DNA from: CBDHEY01 sp965262305
GTDB taxonomy: Bacteria; Pseudomonadota; Gammaproteobacteria; Pseudomonadales; Cellvibrionaceae
Reading direction: 5' to 3'
Assembly: GCA_965262305.1 (NCBI GenBank)
Contig: CBDHEY010000004.1
Span: forward strand, 1 to 64,000
Length of the DNA stretch: 64,000 nucleotides
Position numbers and translations under genes: made by a program. The notes under the pieces were generated by a model, which was given only the letters and a program-made list of their open reading frames with translations, made no database searches and was not told where the DNA came from. Shown piece after piece: positions 24,120 to 33,727 of this stretch. Numbering within the stretch: the stretch's first letter is position 1; every line of letters begins with the position of its first letter.

Positions 24120-25333
24120 TGGATGTGCTACTTCTGGATTGGTTAGGTCTAATTTTAAGATGGCTTCACGTCATCACAGCAATTGCTTGGGTGGGTGCTT
24201 CTTTTTATTTTGTTTGGTTAGACAACAGTTTAGAAATACCACCAGAGTGGAAAAAAAATAAAGGAGTCAAAGGTGATCTTTGGGCATTCCATGGAGGTGG
24301 AATCTACGAAGTTGCGAAATATCAACTTGCGCCGGAGAACATGCCCGATAATTTGCACTGGTTTAAATGGGAAGCTTATAGCACTTGGATTACAGGTGCA
24401 TTACTGTTAATTGTGATTTACTATTTACAAGCTGATTTATATCTCACTAATTCAGATTCATTCATTACCACTCCATACCTTTCTATCTTCGCTAGTATTC
24501 TATTTTTGTTAATAGGCTATGCATTGTATGAATTACTCATCAGATTTGGTTTTGCCCAAAAAGCTGGGGTATTTATCACTATGATGATAGTTCACATCAT
24601 TTTTTTTTCATGGATATCTCATCAACTTTTTTCTGCACGTGCCGCATACTTACACATGGGTGCATTAATGGCTACTATCATGGCCGCAAATGTTTATTTC
24701 GGAATTATGCCTGCACAGAGAGGGTTTATTAGTGCAATAAATGCGGGAGAACAACCCAACAAAGAAAAAATGGAGATGGCAAAGACCCGTTCAATTCATA
24801 ATAACTATTTTACCCTTCCTGTTATATTTACCATGATAAGTAATCACTATGCTTTTTTGTATGGATTTGAATATAACTGGATTGCGTTGATAGTCATTAT
24901 TATCTTAACTGCGTATGCGAGACATTTTTTTAATCTTCGACATAGAGGTATTTTTAAGCCAATTATTCTCGTGCAATCGGCGAGTGGTATTATTTGCCTA
25001 ATCCTATTTATGTTATTTATTCAAAGCCAAGCGCATAAAAAACAAGATTTAACTCAATTAAATCGGGAGAAAATAGAACAACGACTTATTTCATTGGTGA
25101 ATACCCACTGCACAGGGTGCCATGCAGATATTCCAACCTTCGACGGTTTTCAAGCAGCGCCTGCTGGTATTGTTTTAGAAACCATTAAAGATATGCATAC
25201 ATACCAGTCACAAATTTTTAAGGTAGTTTCAACACAATACATGCCTTTGGGAAACATTACTAATATGACACCCGAGGAGAGAAGGGAACTATTAGAAATT
25301 ATTCAGGTGTCTGCTAAACAAAAAGAAGACTAA
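24116..25333 (+). CDS. puuD: Membrane-bound urate hydroxylase with C-terminal cytochrome c domain
   Basis: 405 residues, with an ATG overlapping the guaD stop. About eight membrane helices start with WLHVITAIAWVGASFYFVWL near residue 17. WAFHGGGIYEVAKYQL near 57 and HNNYFTLPVIFTMISNHY near 228 are the conserved loops. The periplasmic C-terminus carries one heme c site, CTGCH at 332-336, and a likely axial Met at about 376 (YMPLGN). PuuD oxidises urate to 5-hydroxyisourate and gives electrons to the respiratory chain rather than making hydrogen peroxide. It is the last gene of the operon, 33 bp from the convergent minus-strand operon. Confidence 0.93.
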   Translation: MMDVLLLDWLGLILRWLHVITAIAWVGASFYFVWLDNSLEIPPEWKKNKGVKGDLWAFHGGGIYEVAKYQLAPENMPDNLHWFKWEAYSTWITGALLLIVIYYLQADLYLTNSDSFITTPYLSIFASILFLLIGYALYELLIRFGFAQKAGVFITMMIVHIIFFSWISHQLFSARAAYLHMGALMATIMAANVYFGIMPAQRGFISAINAGEQPNKEKMEMAKTRSIHNNYFTLPVIFTMISNHYAFLYGFEYNWIALIVIIILTAYARHFFNLRHRGIFKPIILVQSASGIICLILFMLFIQSQAHKKQDLTQLNREKIEQRLISLVNTHCTGCHADIPTFDGFQAAPAGIVLETIKDMHTYQSQIFKVVSTQYMPLGNITNMTPEERRELLEIIQVSAKQKED

Positions 25334-25366
25334 TTGAATGCAATAAAAGAGTTGGTTCTGTCCACT

Positions 25367-26623
25367 TTATTTGACTAAGTTGAACCCAGTAACAATACTA
25401 TAAAGTGTATTTAGTGCATGATTAACATCCTCTAGTTCCACCGATTCTTCTGGATGATGGCTAACTCCACCCTTACATCGAACAAAAAGCATACCCAATT
25501 TTGTTACCTTAGAAAAAGCCATCGCATCATGTCCGGCACCACTAAGAAGCTTAGTCGGTTCGATATCAAGAGTTCGCATAGCGCTTTCGCAAAGCATTTG
25601 AATATCCTCATCACATTTCACAGCTTTGGCAGAGTGGATTTCTTTAAACGAAAAGTGAATGTCAGTTTTAACACACAAAGATTTAATCGAATCAAATATA
25701 TCATTGATTGCACTATCACGTAATGAATCTTCACCACTACGGATATCAAGACTAAACTGGCAGCCACCAGGAATCACATTAACAGCTCCAGGAGTTGCAG
25801 ATATCTGACCAACTGTGGCTAAAACTCCAATGCTGATGGCGGCTTCATTGATTAGACCAATCGCTTTTGCGGCAATAATCAAAGGATCTCTACGCATTTT
25901 CATTGGCACTGTGCCTGCGTGCCCAGCCATACCATGAAGTTCAATAAGAAATCTTTTTGCGCCGGCGATAGCATTAACGACACCAACTGGTTTATCTAAC
26001 TCCTCTAGGACCGGTCCCTGCTCAATATGAACTTCAAAATACCCCAGCAGATCTTCTTTACTGCGATCAGCCAATAAAATATTACTAGGATCCAAACCAA
26101 AATCGTTGAATGCCTGTTCCATTGAGATACCGTCGACATCCTTTAGTTTAAACCATTCTTTATCCCAAGTACCGGCAACGGCTCGACTACCCAACAATGT
26201 AGCGCCAAAACGAGCACCTTCTTCATCAGCAAATCCAACAACATCAATCGTAAAAGGTAGTTTTATATTATTCTCAACAAGCTTTTCTACTAACTCAATA
26301 GCACAGAGTACACCAAGAATACCATCATAACGGCCCGCATTTTTAACAGTATCCAGGTGACTTCCCAATATCAGTATCGGCGCATCTGGTATTTCACTTA
26401 AATAGCGACCCCAACAGTTTCCCGCAGCATCTTCCCAAGTTTGCATACCAGCAATCTGCATCCATTCGCCCACTTTTTGATTACATAACTTGTGTTCTTT
26501 AGATAAATAATTGCGATAGATACCATAGTCTATCGAGCTTAGTCCTGCTAAAAAATCGCACCTGCTTAACAGGCGCGCAGCACTTGGAGAATTTATTGTT
26601 ACTTGTTTATCAAATGGATGCAT
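25367..26623 (-). CDS. Allantoate amidohydrolase (M20 family)
   Basis: 418 residues, overlapping the adenine deaminase gene by 14 bp. Binuclear metal-site motifs: LGSHLDTVKNAGRYDGILGV near 80-99, VVGFADEEGARFGATLLGS near 125, YFEVHIEQGPVLEE near 190 and MLFVRCKGGVSHHPEESV near 380. The family includes carbamoylases, but the neighbours (PuuE allantoinase, glyoxylate aminotransferase) point to allantoate to ureidoglycine plus carbon dioxide and ammonia. It is the distal gene of the long minus-strand operon that starts with the TonB module. Symbols allC and hpxK are both used for such enzymes, so none is assigned. Confidence 0.88.
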   Translation of the reverse strand: MHPFDKQVTINSPSAARLLSRCDFLAGLSSIDYGIYRNYLSKEHKLCNQKVGEWMQIAGMQTWEDAAGNCWGRYLSEIPDAPILILGSHLDTVKNAGRYDGILGVLCAIELVEKLVENNIKLPFTIDVVGFADEEGARFGATLLGSRAVAGTWDKEWFKLKDVDGISMEQAFNDFGLDPSNILLADRSKEDLLGYFEVHIEQGPVLEELDKPVGVVNAIAGAKRFLIELHGMAGHAGTVPMKMRRDPLIIAAKAIGLINEAAISIGVLATVGQISATPGAVNVIPGGCQFSLDIRSGEDSLRDSAINDIFDSIKSLCVKTDIHFSFKEIHSAKAVKCDEDIQMLCESAMRTLDIEPTKLLSGAGHDAMAFSKVTKLGMLFVRCKGGVSHHPEESVELEDVNHALNTLYSIVTGFNLVK

Positions 26624-27647
26624 AAATGTTAGAAAAATGATCTTCTACTGATCCGATATATTGCTGCTTCTCTTTGTCATCCAAAAAACTAGCATAGAAG
26701 CTATTTTTAACAAGAGAAAAAATTTGCTCTTCATTCGCATTTAACTCTTCAATCAAGGCAAAATAATTTTCATTTATGAAGCCACCAAAGTATGTCGGAT
26801 CATCCGAATTCACGGTGACTCTGATTTGATTTTCAAGAAGCTGAAGAATATTGTGATCTTTCATCTTCTCGAACACACAAAGCTTTATATTTGATAAAGG
26901 ACAAACCGTAAGTGGAATTTTTTTATTCCTTAACTCATCAAGTAATTTTCTATCATCACTGGCCCGAACACCATGGTCAATACGCTGAACATGTAACAAA
27001 TCTAAAGATTTTTTTATATAATCAGGTGGCCCTTCTTCGCCTGCATGGGCCACTAACTTGTATCCTCTAGACTCTGCCTTCGCATATAAATTTTTAAATT
27101 TTTCTGGAGGGTTTCCCAGCTCTGAACTTGCTAAACCAATTGCTACGAACTTTTCTCGAAAAGGTTCCGCAAGCTCTAGCGTTTCAATAGCTTTTTCTTC
27201 GGTTAAGTGTCTTAGGAAGCTCAAAATTAAGAATGTCGATTGCCCCCATTCTGTTTTGGCTTCACTAATGGCTTTTTCAAAACCGGACATCATGGTTTCA
27301 AAGCGAACACCATTAGGAAAATAGGTTTGAGGCTCGACCATAATTTCCGCATGCACAATATTTTGTTCCCGACATTTAAGAAGATAATCTTTCATGAGCA
27401 AATAAAAATCGCTCTCTTCTTTAAGTACTGAGGCACCTAAATAATATAAATCGAGAAAACTCTGAAGATTTTCAAACTGATAGGCTTCGCGAATCTGATC
27501 TTCATCCTTATAAGGAATATTAATTTTATTTTTTTCCGCAAGGTCTAAGACTCTATGGGGTTGAATACTGCCATCTATGTGTAAATGAAGTTCAGCTTTA
27601 GGTGCAGTAGAAACCCATTCCAACAAGCGATTTTTATTCATACTCAT
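26610..27647 (-). CDS. Adenine deaminase (Add-like type)
   Basis: 345 residues, no signal peptide. PKAELHLHIDGSIQP near 16-30 and VTVNSDDPTYFGG near 273 are metal and catalytic sites of the adenosine deaminase superfamily. The stretches VAHAGEEGPPDYI, RIDHGVRASDD and PLTVCPLSNIKLCVF are those of adenine deaminases of this family rather than adenosine deaminases, which usually have HAGEAAG. It would convert adenine to hypoxanthine, the substrate of XdhAB, after base import by the permease. This fits a scheme in which nucleosides lose their ribose before entering the cytoplasm. Confidence 0.82.
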   Translation of the reverse strand: MSMNKNRLLEWVSTAPKAELHLHIDGSIQPHRVLDLAEKNKINIPYKDEDQIREAYQFENLQSFLDLYYLGASVLKEESDFYLLMKDYLLKCREQNIVHAEIMVEPQTYFPNGVRFETMMSGFEKAISEAKTEWGQSTFLILSFLRHLTEEKAIETLELAEPFREKFVAIGLASSELGNPPEKFKNLYAKAESRGYKLVAHAGEEGPPDYIKKSLDLLHVQRIDHGVRASDDRKLLDELRNKKIPLTVCPLSNIKLCVFEKMKDHNILQLLENQIRVTVNSDDPTYFGGFINENYFALIEELNANEEQIFSLVKNSFYASFLDDKEKQQYIGSVEDHFSNIYASI

Positions 27648-27659
27648 ACAAAACCTCGA

Positions 27660-28892
27660 TTAACCAAGTCCATATTGATTTAACGCAGCCTCAATAGCCA
27701 CACCGTTAGAAAACTTATGGCCTTGTTGCAGCAACACCTGCTCTAAACACGCCAAAGTTTGCAAGACAGTGTCTTTCCGCGAGTTATACCCCATAGCGCC
27801 AATTCGCCATATCACACCGTGTAAAGGACCAAACGAGGTACCAATTTCTATACCGAAATCATGAAGCATCTGTCCGCGCACAGCTTCCCCTTTAATGCTC
27901 TCTGGGATGTACACGCCTACCACATTGGACATTCGATTTTTTTGATCACCATAAAGCTCTAAATTCATGGCTTCCAGTCCAGCAGCGAGCGCATTGCCAT
28001 TTAATTTATGGCGCGCGATAGCATTATCGACTCCTTCTTCTAAAAGAATTCGGGCACATTCACGAGCCCCAAATAACATACTTGTAGCTTCTGTGTGGTG
28101 ATTTAAACGCGCTTCGCTCCAATAATCCATGATCATAGCTAAGTCAAAATAATTACTGCGAATGGTTTCTCCGTCTGCGTCTTGATGATTCTCATCCTTA
28201 ATACCCAGTTCAATATGTTTTCTTTGACGAATGAGTTCCGCAGCTTCGTCATTAATAGTAATAGGTGCACTGCCAGAAGGACCACATAAACATTTTTGTA
28301 ATCCTGCAGTGACTACGGAAATATTCCATTCGTCGGTTCTAAAGTCATTTCCACCAATTGATGCGGTCGCATCGCAATAAGAAAGTACGCCTTTTTCTCG
28401 GCAAATTTTACCGATCTCTTCTAAGGGTTGACACATGGTAGTTGATGTATCACCTTGAACAAGTGCAACAAGCTTGGGTTTATTTTTATCAATCGCCTCG
28501 GAAATTAACTCAGGATCAGCGACTTTTCCCCATTCAATGTCTATTGGAATTACCTCGGCACCACAACGCTTCGCAATTTCTGTTAGAAGTAAACCAAAGC
28601 GACCAAAAACAGGAATTAACACTTTATCACCAGGTGTCAATAACGACACCATTGCAGCTTCGATGCCACCCCGAGACGTACTATCTACAAGAAAAGTCCA
28701 ACGATTAACAGTTTTAAACACATCCCTATATAACGCCATAGTTTCGTTCATGCATTGAGTCATAGAAGGATCAAATTGTCCCACCAGTTGATAGGACATA
28801 GCACGTAGAACACGGGGATCGCAGTTTATCGGCCCTGGACCCATAAGCAAGCGAGCCGGTGGTGTGAATGATTTACCTATGAGACTATTCAT
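27660..28892 (-). CDS. Ureidoglycine--glyoxylate aminotransferase (PucG/HpxJ type)
   Basis: 410 residues from ATG 28892, which overlaps the TauE stop codon as TAATG. A longer upstream reading would overlap that gene without a binding site. Class V aminotransferase fold: ARLLMGPGPINCDPRVL near 13-29, YCDATASIGG with Asp174, and the pyridoxal-phosphate lysine at about 200 in TAGLQKCLCGPSG. Generic annotation would be alanine--glyoxylate aminotransferase. Its place beside allantoate amidohydrolase and HpxW/X/Y-type genes points to transfer of the amino group from ureidoglycine to glyoxylate, giving oxalurate and glycine. Confidence 0.85.
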   Translation of the reverse strand: MNSLIGKSFTPPARLLMGPGPINCDPRVLRAMSYQLVGQFDPSMTQCMNETMALYRDVFKTVNRWTFLVDSTSRGGIEAAMVSLLTPGDKVLIPVFGRFGLLLTEIAKRCGAEVIPIDIEWGKVADPELISEAIDKNKPKLVALVQGDTSTTMCQPLEEIGKICREKGVLSYCDATASIGGNDFRTDEWNISVVTAGLQKCLCGPSGSAPITINDEAAELIRQRKHIELGIKDENHQDADGETIRSNYFDLAMIMDYWSEARLNHHTEATSMLFGARECARILLEEGVDNAIARHKLNGNALAAGLEAMNLELYGDQKNRMSNVVGVYIPESIKGEAVRGQMLHDFGIEIGTSFGPLHGVIWRIGAMGYNSRKDTVLQTLACLEQVLLQQGHKFSNGVAIEAALNQYGLG

Positions 28893-29716
28893 TAGGACGT
28901 AAATACTCCAATTGATTGATATATCATTCTTAACCCACTTAAACACAAAAATAAGGCGAAGATTCGCTTTAATAAAACGCTATCAATATTAGACCCAATC
29001 CTAACGCCCACTGGCGCCAACATAACAGTAAGAGGGACAATTACAGCAAAGCCTAATAAGTTAACAAATCCAAAAGTAGCAATAGGCGCATCGGTAGGCG
29101 TACTGGCAAAAAAGAACATTGCTAGCGCTCCAGGAATCGCAATAATCAAACCAAAAACCGCTGCCGTTCCAACCGCTTTATGTGTTTCAATATTGAATGC
29201 AGTCAAGATTGGCACGCCTAGAGTGCCGCCCCCTATTCCCATAACAGAAGAAACACTTCCAACAAAAATCCCCAATACACCTTGGATCAACCGATTAGGC
29301 AGCGATTGAAACAAAGCTGCTGCTTTTGCTCGAAACAACATATTACCCGCTATTAAAATTGCGATTACACCAAAAATTAAACTTGCTATCACGCCGCCAT
29401 ATTCTGTTGCAAAAAAAGCGCCTACCAAGACGCCGATAACAATATATAAAACCCAATTCTTTACAATAGGCACCTCAATATTTCCCCGCTTACCATGTGC
29501 TTTAATAGACGAAATGCTGGTGGCTATAATTGTTAACAACGACGTACCAGTTGCGACGGACATAGATGTTGCTGCACTAATCCCAATCGATTGAAATATA
29601 AAATAAAGCACTGGAACAATTACAATTCCACCACCTACACCCAAAAGCCCCGCGAGAATGCCAGCCACCGCACCGGTAACAATTAGGGCAAACGCTATTG
29701 GTAACCACTCCATCAT
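28892..29716 (-). CDS. TauE/SafE-family membrane permease
   Basis: 274 residues with eight predicted helices in two homologous halves. The family repeats are GILAGLLGVGGGIVIVPVL near 20 and GSVSSVMGIGGGTLGVPIL near 153. Members export or import small organic or sulfur anions (sulfite, sulfoacetate and others). Here the gene is translationally coupled to the aminotransferase and follows the oxamate-amidohydrolase-like gene. An anionic end product or intermediate such as oxamate, oxalate or oxalurate is therefore a reasonable substrate (inference). Confidence 0.85.
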   Translation of the reverse strand: MMEWLPIAFALIVTGAVAGILAGLLGVGGGIVIVPVLYFIFQSIGISAATSMSVATGTSLLTIIATSISSIKAHGKRGNIEVPIVKNWVLYIVIGVLVGAFFATEYGGVIASLIFGVIAILIAGNMLFRAKAAALFQSLPNRLIQGVLGIFVGSVSSVMGIGGGTLGVPILTAFNIETHKAVGTAAVFGLIIAIPGALAMFFFASTPTDAPIATFGFVNLLGFAVIVPLTVMLAPVGVRIGSNIDSVLLKRIFALFLCLSGLRMIYQSIGVFTS

Positions 29717-29783
29717 AGTTCTTTACAACTCCAACTTTTCATTAATTTCGAGTCCAAATGCATAGATTTCGTTTTAGAAATAA

Positions 29784-31388
29784 TTATCCAATCAATGCCG
29801 CTCCATTAGAACGCGGGTCTGTAGCAGCTTCAATATCTTTTGCTCCATCTAGTTTTATCGCTCCGGCATGCCCCATTATTTCTTGGTGATCTGCAATCTC
29901 TTTAATTTGATGTTGCCTCTCTTCTAAATCTTTTCCTACTCGCTGGTAAAGCGAACGTTCTATTTTTAAATCCGACGTATCTTCTCCCCAGGTTCTACCT
30001 AACAACCATCTACCGTCACTTATGGCATCCTCAAGCGATACGTCTTGGTATATTGCCCGAGTAAAAATAGCTGATTGTGTTTGCGGCTGACCCTCACCAC
30101 CCATGGCTCCATAAACCATTCGAGATCCATTATTTAATTCGGCATATGCAGGGTTAAGAGTATGTAAAGGTTTCTTGTTTGGCTCTAAATAATTATGATG
30201 TGTAGAGTCGAGTTTAAAACTTAGTCCACGATTGTTCCAAACAATTCCAGTATTTGGAACGACAACACTCGAACCAAATTCCCAATAGATGCTTTGAATA
30301 AAACTAACCATCACACCGTCTTTATCAACACATCCCATCCAAACAGTATCTCCAGGTTCGGCAATCCTCGGCCAAGGCATTGCTTGCTGATTAATATTTT
30401 CGGCAAACAACTTTAACGAATCTTGTCTTAAATAGTTTTCAACTTCTTGACCCATCATCCAGTCGGGATCTGTAATATACTTATCACGAACATAAAACGC
30501 TTGTTTGGTTGCTTCAATCAAACCATGGAGAGCTTGTAATTCGCTCATGTCAGAACGGTAAATTCTGTCGAAGATTCCCAATATGATTAACGAAGCGATT
30601 CCTTGAGTGGGTGGGGGTAAGTTATATATCTTGCCAACGGATAAATTAACGCTTATTGGTTTAACTTCTTTCGCATCAAAATTAACAAAATCATCCAATC
30701 TGATTGGACTATTTTGATTCTCAAAATAATGTGCTATTTCACTGGCTAAGCTACCTTCATAAAAGTCCCTCAAACCCTTTTCCGATAAACGTTCAAAAGT
30801 TTCGCCAAGCGATCTATTTGTTATTTTTTCTCCTATTTTAGGAGGAATGCAGTCCGGTGCAAACGTGTGTAAAAATTCGTCGACATAATCTTCACCAAGT
30901 TTTATTTCATTTAAACTCTTTTTTACGGCTTGTGAAAGACTCCGCGTTGTGACGACGCCTTCTTTAGCCAATTTAATAGCCGGATCCAACAGGTCGTTTA
31001 ACCCAACAGCGGAACCTCCAATACGAGTAGATTGAATTGATCTCGCTAGTTCCCACCCTGCAAGTGTTCCTGCTTGAGTGACGCAGGCACCGGGTCCTTT
31101 CTCAGGAATAAATGCAACACTATTATTTACATAGTTGTTATTGATATAAAATTCTTCGCTTGCATCACCACCAGAGTCTCCACAAGCATCAATCGCTATA
31201 GGCGGCTCACCAGGCTTGGAGATCAACCAAAAACTATCGCCACCAATACTGTTCATGTGAGGATAAAGTACTGTAATGGCCGCAGCAGAAGCGACCATAG
31301 CATCCACAGCAGAGCAACCATCCTTCAAGAATTTCAACCCAATTTCCGCAGCTTGCTTATGTGGTGCGACAAAGGAAATTTTAGACAT
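29784..31388 (-). CDS. hpxW: Oxamate amidohydrolase-like protein (gamma-glutamyltransferase family, HpxW type)
   Basis: 534 residues, no signal peptide, unlike classical periplasmic gamma-glutamyltransferases. The family fold is clear: MNSIGGDSFWLISKPGEPP near 45, LPPPTQGIASLIILG near 257 and VYGAMGGEGQPQTQ near 430. The autocatalytic cleavage site and nucleophile is Thr348 in EPGDTVWMG, where normal transferases have a TTH/TTS motif. Klebsiella HpxW has this architecture and hydrolyses oxamate in the urate pathway. The neighbouring aminotransferase and the HpxX/HpxY pair at 38168-39805 support the same function. Confidence 0.75.
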   Translation of the reverse strand: MSKISFVAPHKQAAEIGLKFLKDGCSAVDAMVASAAAITVLYPHMNSIGGDSFWLISKPGEPPIAIDACGDSGGDASEEFYINNNYVNNSVAFIPEKGPGACVTQAGTLAGWELARSIQSTRIGGSAVGLNDLLDPAIKLAKEGVVTTRSLSQAVKKSLNEIKLGEDYVDEFLHTFAPDCIPPKIGEKITNRSLGETFERLSEKGLRDFYEGSLASEIAHYFENQNSPIRLDDFVNFDAKEVKPISVNLSVGKIYNLPPPTQGIASLIILGIFDRIYRSDMSELQALHGLIEATKQAFYVRDKYITDPDWMMGQEVENYLRQDSLKLFAENINQQAMPWPRIAEPGDTVWMGCVDKDGVMVSFIQSIYWEFGSSVVVPNTGIVWNNRGLSFKLDSTHHNYLEPNKKPLHTLNPAYAELNNGSRMVYGAMGGEGQPQTQSAIFTRAIYQDVSLEDAISDGRWLLGRTWGEDTSDLKIERSLYQRVGKDLEERQHQIKEIADHQEIMGHAGAIKLDGAKDIEAATDPRSNGAALIG

Positions 31389-31432
31389 AAGACTTAATAA
31401 AAACTATTCATTTAGAGCAACGGGAAACTTCG

Positions 31433-32659
31433 CTAATCAAATTGCGCAATCCATTCTGCTTGACGTCTCATGTCTTCCGCATAGCGAATCCATTTCGACG
31501 CAGAACGCTCTGTATTTTCATAGGCGCCGGCTTTCTTGAGTGATTTCTTCGCGTCGCCAAATTTTCCGAGTTCTGCTTGTGATATACCTAACAATAGCCA
31601 GGCCTTTCCAGGTTCTTCTAATTTCTTTTGTAGCGCACTTTTTAACGCTGTTTCGGCTTCGCCCCAACTTCCTTTTTCTACATAAATATTTGAAATAGAA
31701 ATCCAAGGATCACCTTCTTCACTAATATTCGCTAGCCTCTTATAGGCCAATATTGCCGCATCCCTTTCCTTAGCTGCAGTTAATGCCACCGCTAACATTT
31801 TTAAATATTCCTTATTTTGTGGCAGATAGTTTTCCGCAAAACAAAGTTCAATTAATCTCGCCGCATGTTCCGGCACTCCGTTTGCTACTGCTAATTGAAT
31901 TAAAGATTTGAAGGTGTTCTCTTTTTCGAGAATATTTTGAATAAATGCAAGTTTTAAAACAGATAATGCTGATGACTCATCTTCTAACAGCACGTAAACA
32001 CTGGCAAGCTGTTCCCAATACCCAGACTTATCTGGCCAGTTGTCAATCGTTTTTTGTAAAGATTTAGCGGCTTCGTTAAAACGTTCTAACTCGAAGTATC
32101 CCGCTGTGAGCAATTGAAACCAAGTTTCTTTTGGTTTTTCAGCAACACTAATTGCACGCTCAACATAGGGAATCGATTTTTCATATTGTTTCGTTTGAGC
32201 ATAAATATTCGCCATAAAAATTAACTGATCTGGTTTCGGTTCTTCCAATTTCTGGAACCAACTCTCGGCAAAAACTAAAGCTTCATCAAATTCACCAAGG
32301 GCCGCATGTAATTGTGCCACCATATAACCAACATTATAAACCACGTTCTGTGGCAACACATTTAGGGCAAGACTTGCTTTCAAATGCTTAATAGCTTCAG
32401 GGAAGTTTTCTCTAGCCATTTCCACATAACCGAGAGTCTGTAACGTCAATGCCTGATCTAAGCTGTCAGACTCAACATCTGCTAGCAGGGCATTTAACTG
32501 AAGAAATGCCTCACTACTATTCCCCTCACCCATTATTTCTTGTATTTCCGTAAGCTTCTTAAATGTCTTTCCAGAAACTGAGTTTTTAGCACCAATAGCA
32601 GGTAAAGCTAAGAGCAAAATAAGAAGTACGGTTAGATTTTTTTTCAACTTACGCACCAC
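31433..32659 (-). CDS. Periplasmic TPR protein of the TonB module
   Basis: 408 residues, starting at GTG codons overlapping the tonB stop by 11 bp. A signal peptide (LTVLLILLLALPAIGA, cleavage near 24) is followed by about ten tetratricopeptide-like repeats, for example AIKHLKASLALN, SIPYVERAISVAEK and AAKSLQKTIDNWP. A TPR protein of this kind commonly closes the DUF3450-TtpC-ExbB-ExbD-TonB gene set of Vibrio-like TonB2 systems. Its task is probably assembly of, or contact between, the inner-membrane motor and the receptor (inference). Confidence 0.8.
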   Translation of the reverse strand: MVRKLKKNLTVLLILLLALPAIGAKNSVSGKTFKKLTEIQEIMGEGNSSEAFLQLNALLADVESDSLDQALTLQTLGYVEMARENFPEAIKHLKASLALNVLPQNVVYNVGYMVAQLHAALGEFDEALVFAESWFQKLEEPKPDQLIFMANIYAQTKQYEKSIPYVERAISVAEKPKETWFQLLTAGYFELERFNEAAKSLQKTIDNWPDKSGYWEQLASVYVLLEDESSALSVLKLAFIQNILEKENTFKSLIQLAVANGVPEHAARLIELCFAENYLPQNKEYLKMLAVALTAAKERDAAILAYKRLANISEEGDPWISISNIYVEKGSWGEAETALKSALQKKLEEPGKAWLLLGISQAELGKFGDAKKSLKKAGAYENTERSASKWIRYAEDMRRQAEWIAQFD

Positions 32660-33320
32660 CTAATTTAAATTCAATCGTCTGTTTTGCATTCTGAGCAACC
32701 GGCGTACCATTTACAATCTTAGGGCGAAATTTCCAACGCTTTATCGCATCCAAAGCAGCCTTATCAAAAAGTCGAGGAGGGTCAGATTCCAGTACCTTAG
32801 CACCAGAAACCGTACCATCAGGATTTATTGTCACTGACATTGTTACCCAACCCTGTATCTTTGCTTGCTTCGCATTGCGAGGATAAGTAGGCGGAATCCT
32901 CACAACAGGTATCACATCTGTATCGAACCCAGCTAAACCGTCTCCTTGACTCAGCGCCCCTAAGAATGGACCATCACCGGAATTTATTGGGATTCCAATC
33001 GATGGCATATTCATATTGAGACTTGAATTCACATTAGCTAATTGCTGTGTCATCTCTGGTGTTTCTGGCGGAGTTTCCGGAGGCGGAGGCTCTTTGGGTG
33101 GCTTACGTTTTTTAGTTTGTACATCTTGGTCGCTGTTATCAACGCGTACAAAGTTTAAGTAGGTACGCTCACCTTCTTCTTGTTGCACTAATCCATCGGA
33201 TCTAATTAAAAAATGCATCATTAGAAATAAAAGCAAACCAATAAAAACAGATAATCCAACAAGAAAAACTTGTTTCACAATAAAGCTGGGAGCAACTATC
33301 TGCACATCAGTTTCCTTCAT
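32649..33320 (-). CDS. tonB: TonB2-type energy transducer
   Basis: About 223 residues from ATG 33320; an alternative GTG at 33305, with AAGGAA 7 nt upstream, is equally plausible. One N-terminal membrane helix (VFLVGLSVFIGLLLFLMMHF) is followed by a short proline-rich linker (KPPKEPPPPETPPETP). The C-terminal TonB fold shows PPTYPRNAKQAKIQGWVTMS, with VLESDPPRLFDKAALDAIKRWKF carrying the family's ending. The short linker is typical of TonB2-type proteins. The gene lies in the purine locus between exbD and the TPR gene and is therefore likely dedicated to the purine receptor (inference). Confidence 0.92.
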   Translation of the reverse strand: MKETDVQIVAPSFIVKQVFLVGLSVFIGLLLFLMMHFLIRSDGLVQQEEGERTYLNFVRVDNSDQDVQTKKRKPPKEPPPPETPPETPEMTQQLANVNSSLNMNMPSIGIPINSGDGPFLGALSQGDGLAGFDTDVIPVVRIPPTYPRNAKQAKIQGWVTMSVTINPDGTVSGAKVLESDPPRLFDKAALDAIKRWKFRPKIVNGTPVAQNAKQTIEFKLGGA

Positions 33321-33717
33321 CAGCGGCAACAGAAACATTTTCCGCGCCAGCGATTCGCGCCTGGTCCATAACCTCAATTAATGTTTCAGTTTTAGAATCG
33401 GAGTCCGCGACAATAATCACAGCAGCACCCGGATTTTCAGCTAGACCTCGCTCCACATTTGCGCGAACAGCGCGCTTGTCAACAAGTCTTTTATCCATAA
33501 AAATCTGATTATTAGCCGTAATACCAATTTGGATACTATTAGATTTTGTGACTACTGCTGTATCCGCATTGGGTCGACTCACATCAACTCCAGCCTCTTT
33601 TACAAATGTAGAGGTAACGATAAAAAAGATTAACATGATAAATACGACATCTAACATGGGCGTCAAATCAATTTGACTGTCTTCTTCATCTTCAATTGAA
33701 AAATTTGAATCTGACAT
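33307..33717 (-). CDS. exbD: ExbD2-type proton channel subunit
   Basis: 136 residues. A single membrane helix near 20-40 follows IDLTPMLDVVFIMLIFFIVT, whose Asp is the proton-carrying residue. A periplasmic domain follows with the conserved VIIVADSDSKTETLIEVMD. The length is typical. The end overlaps tonB by 14 bp and the start is 10 bp after exbB. With ExbB it forms the proton-driven motor that energises TonB. Confidence 0.92.
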   Translation of the reverse strand: MSDSNFSIEDEEDSQIDLTPMLDVVFIMLIFFIVTSTFVKEAGVDVSRPNADTAVVTKSNSIQIGITANNQIFMDKRLVDKRAVRANVERGLAENPGAAVIIVADSDSKTETLIEVMDQARIAGAENVSVAADEGN

Positions 33718-33727
33718 AGTTTAGCCT

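Noticed and set aside
29784..31388. Classical gamma-glutamyltransferase in glutathione metabolism
   Set aside because: It lacks a signal peptide and has DT at the nucleophile site; the neighbours are ureidoglycine and oxalurate genes, so an oxamate amidohydrolase fits better.
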